Shown here: positions 35,653 through 48,506 of the stretch, in pieces | Numbering within the stretch: the stretch's first letter is position 1 | Layout: the number at the start of each line of letters is the position of its first letter | DNA from: Aquila chrysaetos chrysaetos | Lineage: Eukaryota; Chordata; Aves; Accipitriformes; Accipitridae | Assembly: GCF_900496995.4 (NCBI RefSeq) | Contig: NC_044011.1 | Span: 7,224,041 to 7,288,040 of the forward strand | DNA length: 64,000 nucleotides | Direction of reading: 5' to 3' | Position numbers and translations under genes: made by a program | Notes under the pieces: generated by a model | Databases searched by the model: none | Told to the model about the DNA's origin: nothing | What the model saw: only the letters and a program-made list of their open reading frames with translations

Positions 35653-36067
35653 GCCCCTCACTGCAAGAAAGACACTGAGTTGATGGAGTGTGTCCAGAGA
35701 AGGGCAAGGAAGCTGGTGAAGGGGAGGCTTTATCACTTTCTACAACTATCTGAAAGGAGGTTGTAGTAAGATGGGTGTTGTCTCTTCTACCAATTAACAA
35801 GTGATAGGATGAGAGGAAACAGCCTCAAGTTGTGCTAGGGGAGGTTTAGATTGGATATTAGGAAAAATTTCTTCACTGAAAGGATTGTGAGGTACTGGAA
35901 GAAGCTGGTCAAGGAAGTGGTTGAGTCACCATACCTGGAGGTATTTAAAAGATGTTTAAACATGCCTAGGGACATGGTTTAGTAGTGGACTTGGCAGTGT
36001 TGGGTTTATGGTTGGACTCAATGATCTTAAAGGTATTTTCCAACCTAAATGATTCTATGATTCTATG
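35653..36067 (+). mobile_element. CR1 LINE, right half and 3' end
   Basis: This continues the CR1 from 34806 ('tcactgcaagaaagacactg', 'gtgtccagagaagggcaag') to the proper 3' terminus, ATGATTCTATGATTCTATG, at about 36048-36066. Deletions are present in the last part of ORF2. Confidence 0.92.
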
Positions 36068-36879
36068 TACAGTTACCTTGTAAGGTAAAAAGAGCTCAGT
36101 ATGGAGGAAACTGTGCTAGGAAACATGTATTTTACATACATGAGTGAGGGTGTGCCAAGAGGAGCTGAGTTACACAGTCCTAGCATAGTAGAAATGTTTG
36201 ATTTTTCTGGTATAGCTATAAAAGCAAAGTGTGGCAGTGCAGCCTTTGCAGAAGCAGAATCCACCTCTACTAAGAAAGCAGGGGTAGTTAAGAACCTTAC
36301 ACAGACATTTCTCTATTCTTGGAGTGGAAGGAATTGTGTCTTCCAGATGTCTCTGACATACTTGGTGACCCAGAGAACATATCCCTCCTGTGATCTTGTG
36401 TTCCAATGTGCCTGACATTTTCCATGGTCTGTGTTTGCCATTGAGAAAAGAGGCAATAGAATAGGCCAGGTCATCCTACCTGTGTTTAGATGCCCGCACT
36501 ATAGGGACTGGACTCACAGGGACTGGACTCGGTTACATAAATAGGCATCATCTCCAATTTTGTAGGGAGTTTGAGACAACTACAATTAGTGGAAAGGTAA
36601 AAAAGAAGACCTACAGATGACCAACAACAATCTGAAATGCAGGCCAGGCAAGCCAGGCACTTGTAAAAGGGAACTAAATACCTTTATAAGTAATTGAACC
36701 TCACCCTGGATGGCTATGCCTATGCCTGTCATTTCTCTGAGATGTTAGTAATGATGTCAGATACAGAAAATCTTGCGCTAGATTAGAAAGTCCTGTTTTA
36801 AATTAAGTTAGTTAGCCAAGATCATTCTGAGCTTTTCTGTTCTTCCTGTTTAATGGTCACTCACCTGGAGCACCAATTC
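36068..36879. other. No gene recognised
   Basis: ORFs at 36101-36415 and on the opposite strand have no features I can assign. A short direct repeat, agggactggactc, occurs twice at about 36503-36530. Confidence 0.45.
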
Positions 36880-37282
36880 TGATCCTTTCTATTCTTCTGG
36901 ATTGATGGTGCAACCCTCTTGGCAGGAAAATGAACCACTGACCCAATACAGAGCAACTTAGGGGTCAAAGTGAGGAGGGAATACCTCCTCAAATGACCAC
37001 CGAAGACCACCCGAGACCCCCGCGCATGCGGAGAAGGCATCTGTTGTGTCATGGTTACATAATCCTATGCATATGCATAGATAGTTTGAATATGTACCAG
37101 GTAGGAGTAGTTTAATAAATTAGATGCAATTGTTACTGTATAAATGGGACAGACCTGATGAATCTGGTGTGCGTGATTTGTGGAAGGTCCACCAAGCACC
37201 CTGCGCAGAATAAAGCAATCTCTCTCCTGAGTGTGTGAGATTCGTCTATTCCACACGGGGTAACGAATCTGCTTTTAGGACA
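36880..37282 (+). mobile_element. Probable LTR, family D (betaretrovirus/ERVK-like)
   Basis: The right part has the LTR order: TATA box 'ctgtataaatggg' at about 37137, a likely start near 'ggtgtgcgtgatttg', AATAAAG at about 37210, then 'ccacacggggtaacgaatct' and an end at ...TTTTAGGACA (37282). The end resembles the U5 end of the LTR at 43871-44558. The left edge is not clear and no target duplication was found. Confidence 0.55.
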
Positions 37283-38017
37283 ACAGTAAGAAGATGTAGT
37301 TAATTCTATAGAGCTGAATTCTCATAATACAGAAAAGGTCTAAAATGCATCTGATAAAAGTAATGTAAAGAAGCATTATTCATTCCTTTTGTTTATAATG
37401 AAAGCAAGGACTTCCTAGCTGGAAAACCCCATCTGACAAAATTGAGTGGGATGAATCCCAGTCATCAAACCCAGGAACCTGGGCCAAAAAAACCTTGTTT
37501 AGAGCATTGTCTGGATTTTTTCTCAGTAAAAGATCTTGAAATTGTGTAATCATCAGCTGAACCACTCCTTTGGAATTAAGAAGGGTTGAATTCCCACCAT
37601 TGTCTTCTTTTTTAATCAAAAAAATAAAGTGTCTATATTGGAAGAAGAATTATTTTATATCCTTTGAAGATAGCCGTGATAAACACTTTTAAATGGTGAT
37701 TTATATAGGAACTCTCTTCATTTACTAAACTTTTATTACTTAAGCTAAGCTGTAGGAATACCTTTCTCAGGTATCTGGGGTTGTTAAATGAGGGACAATC
37801 GTGTAGCATCCTGCTGTATCACACTGTTGCTACAACTGAAAAAATGGGGTTTGAAATAGGAGGCAAGCTCAGATGAACCTATGTAAAGCCATAAAACATT
37901 TCCAAGGTGACAAACAACTCTCTAAAGTAATTTCATCAGTGATATAAAGTTTTGGAACTGTAATTTCTGGTGCTCTGATAAGGCAAATTCTACCTCAGCT
38001 TCCACTTCAGTGAATTA
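37283..38017. other. No gene recognised
   Basis: Only short ORFs, such as a 79-codon minus frame at 37380-37619 that I cannot assign. Confidence 0.45.
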
Positions 38018-38813
38018 TTTAAATTCAACAAGGGGAAGTGCAAAGTCCTGCACCTGGGGAGGAGTGTCCCATGCACCAGTATATGCTGGGGATCACTCAG
38101 TTGGAAGGCAGCTTGGCAGAAAGGGACCTGGGGGTCCTGGTGGGCACTTAGTTGAATATGAACCAACAATGTGCCCTTGCTGCAAAGGCGGCTAACAGTA
38201 TCCTTGGCTTCATTAGGCAAAGTATTGCCAGCACATTGACGGAGTTGACCATCCCCTCTACCTAGCACTGGTGAGACCACACTGGTGATTCCACACTGGC
38301 ATATTCTGTCCAGTGCTAGGCTCCTCAGTAGAAAAGAGAGATGGACATACTGGAAAGAGTCCAACAAAAGATGACAAGAATGATAAAGGGACCAGAGCAT
38401 CTCTCCTTTGAGGTAAGGGTGAGAGAGCTGGGACTGTTCAGCCTGGAGGAGAGACAGCTCAGAGGGGATCTTATCAATGTGTAAAAATACCTGAAGGGAG
38501 GGTGAAAAGAGGATGGAGCCAGGCTCTTTTCAGTGGTGCCCAGTGACAGGAAAAGACGCAAAGGGCACAAACCAAAATACAGGAGGTTCTGTCTGAACAA
38601 CAGGAAACACTTTTTTATTGTGAGAGTGACTGAGCACTGGAACAGGTTGCCCAGAGGGGTTGTGGTGTCTCCCTCCTTGGAGATATTCAAAAGCTGTCTG
38701 GACATGGTCTTCAGCAACAGGCTCTAAGTGGCCCTGCTTGAGCAAGGAGGGTCAGACACTATGACCTCCAAAGGTCCCTTCCAACCCTGACCGTGCTGTG
38801 ATTCTGTGATTCA
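38018..38813 (+). mobile_element. CR1 LINE, 3' part with intact 3' end
   Basis: It runs from ORF2 ('gggaagtgcaaagtcctgca', 'gaaagggacctgggggtcct') to the 3' terminus GTGATTCTGTGATTC at about 38799-38813. 5'-truncated. The minus ORFs over it (37990-38400, 38325-38717) are antisense shadows. Confidence 0.92.
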
Positions 38814-39715
38814 CATCCAAGAGCATCTAAGTGGGATTCCCTTCTAAAGAACATTGACAGAAATACTAGTTAAAAGCTGACCCATCTAAATTTGCAATTT
38901 AAAGTGTGTTTTGGAAGTACTCCATTTTGCACTGTGTCATTCATATAATTTTTTTTATTTGTCCTATGGAGCAATCTAGAGAAACTAGATAAATGGTATT
39001 AGAGAATGACATTATCAGTAGTTTCAGAGACTGAATTTACAGGCCATAATTCTTTTATCCCATGTTGCAACAACATCAATGCACTTTAGTTTCGCCTTCA
39101 TCTCATTGAATCCATACAGTCTGCTGGCAAAACACATACTCTCTCCAAATTAGCCAGATTGGTACATCTGTAATTGGATTAATCCCATCTAATTTTAGGG
39201 AACTCACAAAAGTTACTAAGTAGGTAAGATAGTCATGGTAGGTTTCCTCTATAGCACATGGTGAAATACAAAAATACCTTCAGGTGAAAGTCTGAAAATC
39301 ATCCAGTCCTAAGCAAATATTAGGATTCATCTGATTAAATGTGAGTATCTGTAGTGTAAACTTCTAAAATAACACTGTTCACACTAGGTTTACTTTATTG
39401 TCAATGGATTTATCACCAAGATAATCACAGAGCATAGTGATCATAACATTTTAAATCATCTGGCTTGATTAGTCAAGCCTTAAAAATGTTTATGTCTCTC
39501 CAACACATATAAAGGTCACCTGTATAAAGGTCACCTGTATTTATTACTTCTGATTTGTATGTTGACACTGCATCTATCTGAAATTAGGTAAAATTAATCA
39601 CTCTAAAATATAGCTGTCCATGGAGACTTGGATAAATGAAGTCCAGACATATACATCTTAATGGAGTATATCAACATAAGTAGAATCAGTTTCATTTCAA
39701 TAGCCAATGACTTGT
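38814..39715. other. AT-rich intergenic sequence with a short direct repeat
   Basis: No gene is seen. A 16-bp unit, 'ataaaggtcacctgta', is present twice in tandem at about 39508-39541. Confidence 0.5.
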
Positions 39716-40683
39716 CTATATTGTCACATAAATTTTAAAATTAAATAATTTTAATGAATATATTTGCCAATATCTTTTCTCAAAGCTTCTCAAGCTGTAG
39801 ATGAGGTGATTGAGCATAGGAGTCAGGATAGTGTAAAAAACAGGTAAGACTCTGTTTAAATTTCTAAGGGTTTTAGTTTTGGGCAATGTGTAGACAGCAG
39901 TTAGGGTTCCATAGAAAACCATAGAAACTACAGCGAGGTGGGAGGAGCAAGTAAAGAAAGCCTTTTGCCTCCCTATGCTGGAAGGGATTTTCAGGATAGC
40001 AGTGATGACACAAATATAGGATGCCAGCGTTAAAAGAAATGGAAGCATGGTGCATGCAGAGGCTAAAATGGACATGACCAATTCTGTTTTGTGGGTTTCA
40101 CTGCAGGAGAGCACTAATAGTGGTGTATAATGACAAAAGAAATGGTCAATTTCTTTGGGCCCACAGAAAGTCAGCCATGATGCATATAGTGTAGTACAGA
40201 TGCTAGCCAGAAATCCACAAAACCAGGATCCAGCTGCTAGAATGATGCAGGATCTGACACTCATAAGTGTTGTGTAATGCAAGGGTTTGCATATTGCTAA
40301 ATATTGATCATAAGACATTGCAGATAAAAGGTAACACTCAGCACATGCCAAGGAAGCAAAGAAATAAAATTGCAAGAGACAACTGTTAAATGAGATTCTG
40401 TTTTCCCTTGTCAGGAAGTTGACCAGCATCCTGGGTAAGATGTTTGAAGTGTAGCAGGTCTCCAAGCAAGACAAGTTCCCCAAGAAGAAGTGCATAGTTG
40501 TATGTAGATGCTGATCTATCACAATCAGAAGAATGATGAACATGTTCCCAATTATGGTCACAAAGTAGATTAATAAATAAAACAAAACAGAAAGAGAAAA
40601 ATCTGTAGTTTAGGAAGATTCCCAAACCCCAAAATGATAAATTCTGTGAGGGATGTCTGATTTTCTTGTTTTACTTCTGCCAT
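39716..40683 (-). pseudogene. Olfactory receptor pseudogene, OR6/OR11-like
   Basis: A normal OR start (ATG at 40683, NQT glycosylation site, TEFIILGFG) runs into a stop in TM1. The rest continues in another frame from about 40585 to 39716, consistent with a single-base loss near 40595. The remaining 289 codons include LSCLETCYTS, ECYLLSAMSYDQYLAIC (DRY reads DQY), KAFFTCSSHLAVV and PMLNHLIYSLR (family PMLNP). The HTPMYFF motif reads HTTMHFF, and the C-terminus departs from OR form after IYSLR. The frameshift alone could be an assembly error, but these substitutions suggest real decay. Confidence 0.82.
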
Positions 40684-43600
40684 GGAGTTTGTGAGGATAA
40701 ACCCACCAATAAAATAATAACTTTGTAATAAAATTGTTAAAATGCACAAGTAGAATTAAACATACATTGAATGCTCCAACATTATATTAGCTCTCTCTTT
40801 TTCAGTCTGAAAGTTGATTTGTAATCTTGAAGTAGAAGTGATTTAGGTCACTTAAGTTTTGGAGAGTGATTCTGGTGTCAATTTAGATGTCCCTGAGTAG
40901 CTGAGATTTCCACAAGGGGCAGTACAGATTTCACACAGAAGTATTGGAGACTCACGTTCTTCTAGTCCAGTAACTGGAAGTCAAGAAGACTGGGGTGTCT
41001 AATATGTCACTAAACATTCCAATTAAGGTATCCAAATTGCATCTAAAGGTAAAAGAAGTAAACAGCTAAATATAAGCTTGTTGCTTCAATGTTCAATTAG
41101 AACAAAGAGACATTTCTAAACAACGGTTCATTCTAACCCTAAAGTAGGCGCTAAAATAGATCAGGTTACTTGTGTTCTACACACTGTTGTTTCACACCAC
41201 CTAGTGTAGGGAGAGTGTAAATGACCAACATATGTACACATTTCCTTACAGATTATTTAAACCCAACCTCAGAATCAATACAAATTAGCACTAAGGTACA
41301 AATTATTTGCTGTGATTTGCAAGCTAGGCTATAAGGGTTAAGTTTTTATAGTCTTAGTAGAATTTTATATTTCGAATTCCCTATAATATTCAGAAAACAT
41401 CCTAGACTAAAATGTCACAAAAAAACACCATAAATTTCTAAGAAAGTTTTGTGATTATTTAATTAAATTACCTGTGAATAGGGTGAAATACAGTTTCTAA
41501 ATATGTATGTCCAGTGACATTTTAGACACACAAAGATATATAAGACATCTGTACAGATCTGAAAAATATGACACAGAACCTATGGAAGATTTTCTGCTTC
41601 CTGGAGCAGCTGCTGGGGGCTAAAATTAATGCATCTAAATAAAAGTATCATAATCTACAGTATTAATCCCATCCTGAAATTCTTTGTTTCATCAAACAAA
41701 TAAGCAAGTAAATAAATAGACAGATTTATCTGAAAAAAATGTCCTTAGCTGCTTCCCTTACTAAGCACAAATCAAAATTTCACGTTGTGAACAGAATTTT
41801 GAAAAGAGGACAAAAAAAGAAAGATCTTCAGTTCATATAGTACAATAACAACAGTTTGGGGAATTTGCAAGCAATCAAGAAAACAAATTTTCCTTTCTTG
41901 ATCAACCCTTGTCTAGCAGCCATTGAAAAACCAAATATTTTAACAGCATTATGATATAATTTTGCAATTCCTTTCTTCTTTTCTTTCACTTACTGTAACA
42001 AGGTTATTTAATATTGTAATTTTAGTATTACATGGAAGCTCCAAACAGAAACCAAACAACCACTAAGGAGTAATACACAGACTCAGAATGAGACTGAAGG
42101 TTTTTTTAGTGTTCTAGGGACATAATCATGTAAAAAAATCCTTCACAAATGTCCTTATTTTGTTCAAAAATGAGAAAAAATGGAAAATGTGCATTGGCAT
42201 GATTTTCTTTCCTTCAGATTTTTTTACTGAGACTCCCTTACTTAGAGACCTAACACTGAGAAGAATATAAAAATATTAATTCACTGTATAGTCCATGGAA
42301 GAGAAAAAAGAAAATTATTCACTGCATTGTTAACATTGTTGTCGTAGAAGGACAACGTAAAATACATGTCTAAGTGCCTATTTTTCTCTGACAATTAATG
42401 CAGGAAACACAGAAATTTTAGATCTCTGAAACTGAGTGGAATCCCAATTTAATCTATAAAAAAAGGAATGTTAGCAAGTATGTTACCTGTTAGAGGAATC
42501 GTCTTGAAAATTTAGGCGGTCATCTTCATTCACATCCACAGGAACATTACCCAGGTTGTGCAGCTTATCTTCTCTATATACCTCACCACAAAAAGAAAAT
42601 CCTAAAAAAGCAAGCAGAAAAAAAAAATAATTCTAAACTTCATTACTAAGTGGGCTTTGCAGAACATCTGTACTGAACACTGTAATACAAAGTAATATAT
42701 GAAGACAGATGTATCTTTACTACAATATCTTTTACTGGAAATTCTAATTGCCCATGAGAAAACTTAGTTTAATGTTTATTATCAGACAGAAAAATAAGTG
42801 AAGTTTTATCTATCTGCAGCTTCTCACCTCAAGGATGATAAATATAAAAGGACTAAAATTACAACCATTAAAACATAGCTTGTGTTTAAGAAATTTTTGT
42901 TTCATGTATGGAATAAGTAATATTTTTTCATAAAATTATCTTATCCATTTCTGCAATGTACAGGGTCTCTAAAGGTGTAGGCTCAACTTCTGCTGTCCTT
43001 TGCTTTTGTTTCTAGATCCAGATTCACGCCATCTCTCCTGAGGGACTTAAGGCTCCTAACTCGAATGCCCTATTCTTACCGATAAGCAAGTGAATCATGA
43101 GCAGGAATCTTTCTGCTGTTTGTTAGTCTAGGATGAGCTGTCTGTTACACTACTGGAAGGTTTCACATTCTGCAAATATTTTAGGAAAGAATTGCTTAAT
43201 TGATGGTTTTCTTTAGGGCATCCTTAACCTCTTTCCTTCTCTGACTTTTATGTAATGTGATTAATGGAAGAAGCAGTATAAAAAGCAGGAAACTCCTCCC
43301 CAGCATGAATCACCCTGTATCACCTGACTCAATTTTAGTTCACCAGTAGTCTGTTGTCTAATCTACTTGCCCTAGACAGGAGAGACATAAACATTTCCTA
43401 AGAGTTATTAGGGAAATATGCTATTTCTACTTACTTAAAGATATTTCTAAGAGCTCTTTCACAGTTTTCCCTATCTTAAAATCTATATGGCATAATGATA
43501 AAGGTTTTAAGATAGTATAGAAATTTGAGAGCTTGGGCTCACAAATTTAAAAACTAAGAAGCATTTTGCAGTCTGTAGTCTGAAGTTACATGCACTCAAT

Positions 43601-43870
43601 ATGGAGGTTAAGTGGCATGGAAAGCCTCATATCTTTTCCAGTAAATTTTATGGACAGCAAAACAAGGTAGCCATGCCCTATCTGTAACTTCTTTGGAATG
43701 AGCCCTAACACAGTATTTGGCTCACATGTCTTTCTTCATATTTCATATTTCACATTTCCCTCTCCCCTTCTCAGACATCCCTATATCTTGTTAAGACAGA
43801 GCTGTGATGATAAAATTCAGTTGAGCACTTGGTGGCACAACACACTGCACTCTGCTGCTACCATTCCCCT
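40684..43870. other. AT-rich intergenic sequence
   Basis: About 3.2 kb with no ORF above 60 codons until 43698 and no repeat family recognised. It is upstream of the minus-strand OR pseudogene. Confidence 0.5.
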
Positions 43871-44558
43871 TGTTCTCCCACAAACGGGGTTCATTTACCC
43901 GGTGTGCAAGCCGATAACACACAGAGTCAAGGTACTTTCAAATCAATTTCATTGATGCGCATGAATGGGTGCCTGTCTCAAGACAGCACACCCTTGCCTC
44001 AAAACCCCTCATAATTATACACTTAACTAATACATATTCATTGTTATTTCCCTTAATGATTGGTTCTTTCTTCTTCGCTTCTGATGTAAATTAGTGCTCA
44101 GACTCTGCCTTCTTCCTTCATTGTCTTCTTTTGAGTAGGTGGTATCATCTGAGTAGGTGATCAATCTGTTGGTGTTCACAACCTCCCCCTGTAGGAACTA
44201 CCTTTTACCTACTTCTTACTCTGTCTTGGCAGTTCCAGGCGGTTCTTCAAGGTTTGTTGATCAGACCACAATCCATTACCTTTTCTGACATAAACATAAA
44301 GCCCTATTGTCTAGTAGTTAGTTCCTAAACCCTAAATCATGTCTAGTTATTGCTTCCCTATTTTAAGTATTAACTGATGGGGGCTGTATACAGGACTTTA
44401 GCAGTTCCCTGGTTATTTCAATCATATTATACATATTAATTGATAACACCCTGCCGGTTTTTTGAAGGCTTTGCTGATCCTGCTCTTTCTGCTCAGATTT
44501 ATGTGTGACTGCCTTCCTTGTCTCTCAGCCAGTACTATCACTGTGCCATTTTAGGACA
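43871..44558 (-). mobile_element. Probable solo LTR, family C (ERVK-like)
   Basis: It runs TGTTCTCCCACAAACGGGG to ...CCATTTTAGGACA. On the minus strand the 3' portion ('caccgggtaaatgaaccccg') is like U5 of avian ERV LTRs and resembles the end of the LTR at 36880-37282. The flanks (cccct and aggag) do not match as a target duplication, so the boundaries or the insertion history are uncertain. Confidence 0.6.
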
Positions 44559-45914
44559 AGGAGTCCAGAGCCTTAACTTACAGGAAATTTCACATTAAAG
44601 ATGTCATACACCAGATGCAGAGATGCTACTAAGAGAGAGGGTGGCAAACTGCCATTTCAACCCCCAGCTCTGACTGTGAGCTCTTGGAAATTTGGGACTG
44701 ACAGTTTGCACTCTCCATGCACTCTATATCATGGAGAAATATTTTTGCATGGCAATCCTAAGGCCATCTTCTTAGACCATGAAGATCTTTGTGGGGTGAC
44801 ATAAGCGGCTCACACTGGAAATGAGGACTGTGTTTATGCAGCACCCTGAGCAGCACAGTTGAACCCAAAGGGAATCATATCTCCGGGTTTTGTCCTCTCT
44901 GAGAGTTTGATTGGTTTATCAAAAAAAAGAGGTCTTCATGAAATTCTGTTGGCCACTGGCAAAGATTCATGCATGCTATTGTGAGTACTACTACCCAAAA
45001 ATACAAAATACGTCTCCTCTCCAAATGAAGCAAGGGAACATCTTTTTCCTACTGTTGAAAATAAAAGTGCATATGGTGACCAAGCAGGGATAACCCTATA
45101 ATCCTGAGTCATGTAGCCACTTGGCAATGATTACAAGCTACAGATTTACTTCACCAGGCCATGCAGTCCCACAGGTATCAGTGTGGCTGGCTGACTGTGT
45201 GATGGGGAGCTTTACTTTGAACGCAGACACAGAAAACGCTGTGCACAACATCTCCAGGACAGCTTAGAGGAGCATGTGAAGACATTTATGCCTTTCCTGA
45301 TGCAGGACAGGTTTCATTATAAACCTAAACACTGCAGAAGGAAAAACATTAAGAGTTTTTAACTGTATCTTAAATAGTTTTAAAGAGAAAATTTTAATTT
45401 CTCTCCTTCCATACACGAATGCAGACTTTTCCAGTCTCTCTGAAACTTCCCTTGTACTGCTTGGGCTTTATTCTTGTAGCTACTAACATGTAGCACACTA
45501 CCTCTGGCAATCCTTGCTCTAGGGCACACACCTGCTTGTTCGGGAAACATTTCTGCTACACTGCATAACTCCTCATAGCTCTGCACAGCCTCTAGCTGCT
45601 AGAAATGCAGTATCCAGCCGAATGGAGGACAGACGATTTCCATTCTGCTGCCTGAGTCAGAGCCTGGTTCCAACTGTTGATGTCTGTTTTCTGTGCTAGC
45701 AATACACATCCTGTATCCTATGTCATTGTGGCAGGTACACCTGCCCCGACAGGAGATGAAACTTCCCTGAGCAGGGAGGAGAGGAAAAAAACCCAAACCC
45801 TAGAGGCTGCAGGTTGAAAGGTTGCGTTGTTGGTGACTAATTCACCTCTCCTATTTAACAGCGGGCCAATATTTTCCTTCTGTTTCTGCTTGTTGTTTAC
45901 ATACCTGAAGAACC
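44559..45914. other. No gene recognised
   Basis: ORFs up to 68 codons only. No LINE or LTR sequence was identified. Confidence 0.45.
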
Positions 45915-46890
45915 TTTCTTGTAGTTTTTGACATCTCTGGCCAATTTCAATTCGAGCTGAGCTTTTGCTTTTCTAACTGCATCTCTGCACGCCCTGGCAA
46001 TGCCCTTGTAGTTCTCAGCAGGTATTTGTCCACTTTTCCATCTCTCTTATGCTTCTCTTTGGTTTTGAGGAGAATCAGAAGCTTGCAGTTATGCCAAGGG
46101 GGGTCTCTTGCTCCACCTACCTCCCTTACCTTTAAAGACGATGAACTGTTTTTGTGCTTCCAGGAGAGCATTCTTGAAAAACTCCCAGCAATCTCTAGCT
46201 CCTTTATCCTCCGTGGAAGCTTCCTGCGGAATCCCACCCAACTGAGCTCTGACTGAGCTGATGTTTGCTCTTTTAAAACCTAAAATTTTTGTCTTAGTAC
46301 TAACCTTCAGCGTGCTCAGCAGGATCCCAAACTCCACAATGTTGTGATCACTGCAGCTGAGTCTATCACTAACTGAGATACTACAAAGCAGGTTTTCTTG
46401 GTTTGTGAGTAGCAAGTCCAGCAGTGCCTCATTCCTGGTTGGCACATCTAACATTTGTATGAGGAAGCAGTCCTCTACGCATTCCAGGAACTTGATGGAT
46501 GATATGTGAGATGCTGTATTGTTCTTCCACAAACATCTAAGTAGTTGAAGTCACCCGTAATCACCCAGGTTCTGTTGTGACCCAAAATTGATTAAGTGAC
46601 CCAAATATTGCTTCGTTGGCCTTATCGTCTTGGTTTGGAGGTTGGTAGCAGATGCCTACTCTAAGATGCCCCTTAGAGAAAACCCCTCTGATCTTGACCC
46701 AGAGGCATTTGATAGGGCTTCCACAATCACTGTAGTTGACTTATACATTCAAGGTTCTCCTTAACATAGAGTGTGAGTCCTCCTCCTCTTCCTCCCTGCC
46801 TGTCTTTACAAACCAGCCTACAGCCATCGATCATCATCCTCCAGTCATTCAAATTGTCCCCCCAAGTCCTTCAGTTTAAAGCCCATGTCA
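45915..46890 (-). mobile_element. CR1 LINE fragment, endonuclease region
   Basis: The minus frame 46089-46532 (147 codons) is the C-terminal half of the CR1 endonuclease and linker. It has ALLDLLLTNQENLL, CSDHNIVEFGILL (SDH motif kept) and the downstream CR1 linker. Further right, in broken frames, are pieces of the N-terminal half: GDFNYLD near 46540 and a GGGLTLYVKENLECI block near 46780. Neither reverse transcriptase nor a 3' end is attached, so this is an internal relic. Confidence 0.85.
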
Positions 46891-48412
46891 CCAAGTTGGC
46901 CAGCCTGCTACCCAGGTAATGTGGGCATTGAAAGCTAGTTCAGATGCACCAAATGAATCTGATACCAGATGAGGATCTGAATACTGCCTCAACTGCTTAC
47001 TGGTGACGTAGCTCAAGCTACAAATTTACTGCAGCAGAAGTCAGCAGAAGAAATACAATCATATCAGCTGAAAATGTGCCTTCCACCTTAGTTTTACAGT
47101 TGAGCAGCACTGCTTTCAAAGCACTTTGGGGCACAGCTAATCTTGCTTTAAAAAACATATGTAATCCACTAGGAATCTGTGTTTTGTTTCATAATACTTT
47201 TCTTGGCTTCCTCTTAGGATTTATGTTTAGTTAATAACTTTTGAAAGAGAAGGAGGAGTCTCACAGCACTTTTCTATCAACAATAGAGTTACATAATCAC
47301 AGAAATTAAGGCTGGAAGAGAACTTTGAGAAATCTGCTCTAGACTCCCTAATGTACAGTAGAAGTATATTCCTGTAATTCTTGCTAGATATATGACTAAC
47401 TAATATTAAAAAAAAGGTACTGAAATTTATTTTTCAGCCTAATTATGCAGTATACTCTGTTGCTTAATGAACTTTATTATTCAGTAAGTTCGTCTAATAT
47501 CTAACTTCAAATTCTATTATTGAAATAAATCCATTATCTTATATTTCCTTTCCTGTGGGACATGAAACAGAGGATTACTTTCATCTCTGCAACTGCCTTT
47601 TATGTACATAAGAAACTGTTGGTTTGCTCTTCATATTCCTAAAGTAAACATGACCAGTCCATTTAATTTTTCTTTTAGGTTATGTTTTCAAATCCTCCAA
47701 TAACTATGTTGCTTTTTGCTGGATTCTCTTCCTAATTGACTTGTGAGTAGAAAAGAACAATTTACAAACTATACTCTGATTTATTCACCCATGATGACGT
47801 TTGCCACAAAAGCATGATGTCCAGGGATTTTGGCAAGCTTCAGATTTTCTTCAGAAGTTTCACTTAAGCTGTTGTTTCCTTTTCTGTATTTCTGCATTGA
47901 ATTGGTCTTGTCTATGCCTTCGCTTATTTGAATTGCTTGTGGGTGTATACAGAACTTTTTTTCACCCCATGTTGTTATAACTAGTTAGAATGCTAAGTTT
48001 CACCCCAGGTGCTTTCTGCTGTTCTACTGTAGAATGTCGTTGGTATATGAAAACATACACTGTATTTATTCATCATTTAGGTCATTAATGAAAATCTTGA
48101 ATACTAGTACTCCCAGGAAATGTGCTGTATATGCTTACTCTTTATAGACTTCTATATGGAGATTAAATATTTAGGAAGGGTTACTAATTTTGAGGGACAA
48201 ATTCAGATACCTCAGCATAGGTATCTAATGACACTGGTCTTAATGTCCAGATGTCCAAAGGTATCCAAAATAACTGCAAAGAGCTAGATGCATAACACAG
48301 GACAGACAGAATCCCATACTTCTGGAATGCACTTTGAGATGAGAAAGGATACCCTAAGTTATCTCAAATTCAGCTGTCCACCTATGTTTAGGTATCTGCT
48401 TCACTCCTGTAA

Positions 48413-48506
48413 ATTTTGCCTGGTTACTCTTGGTAACTTCTCCTATTGTATGGCTTTCCATACAATATTTTGCCTGGTTACTCTTGGTAACTTCTCCTAT
48501 TGTATG
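48413..48506. repeat. Tandem duplication, 40 bp x 2, period 54
   Basis: The 40-bp segment beginning 'attttgcctggttactcttg' is at 48413-48452 and again, identical, at 48467-48506. The spacer, with the end of copy 1, forms an inverted repeat, tgtatgg/ccataca, around 48447-48464. The perfect identity suggests a recent event. Confidence 0.9.
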
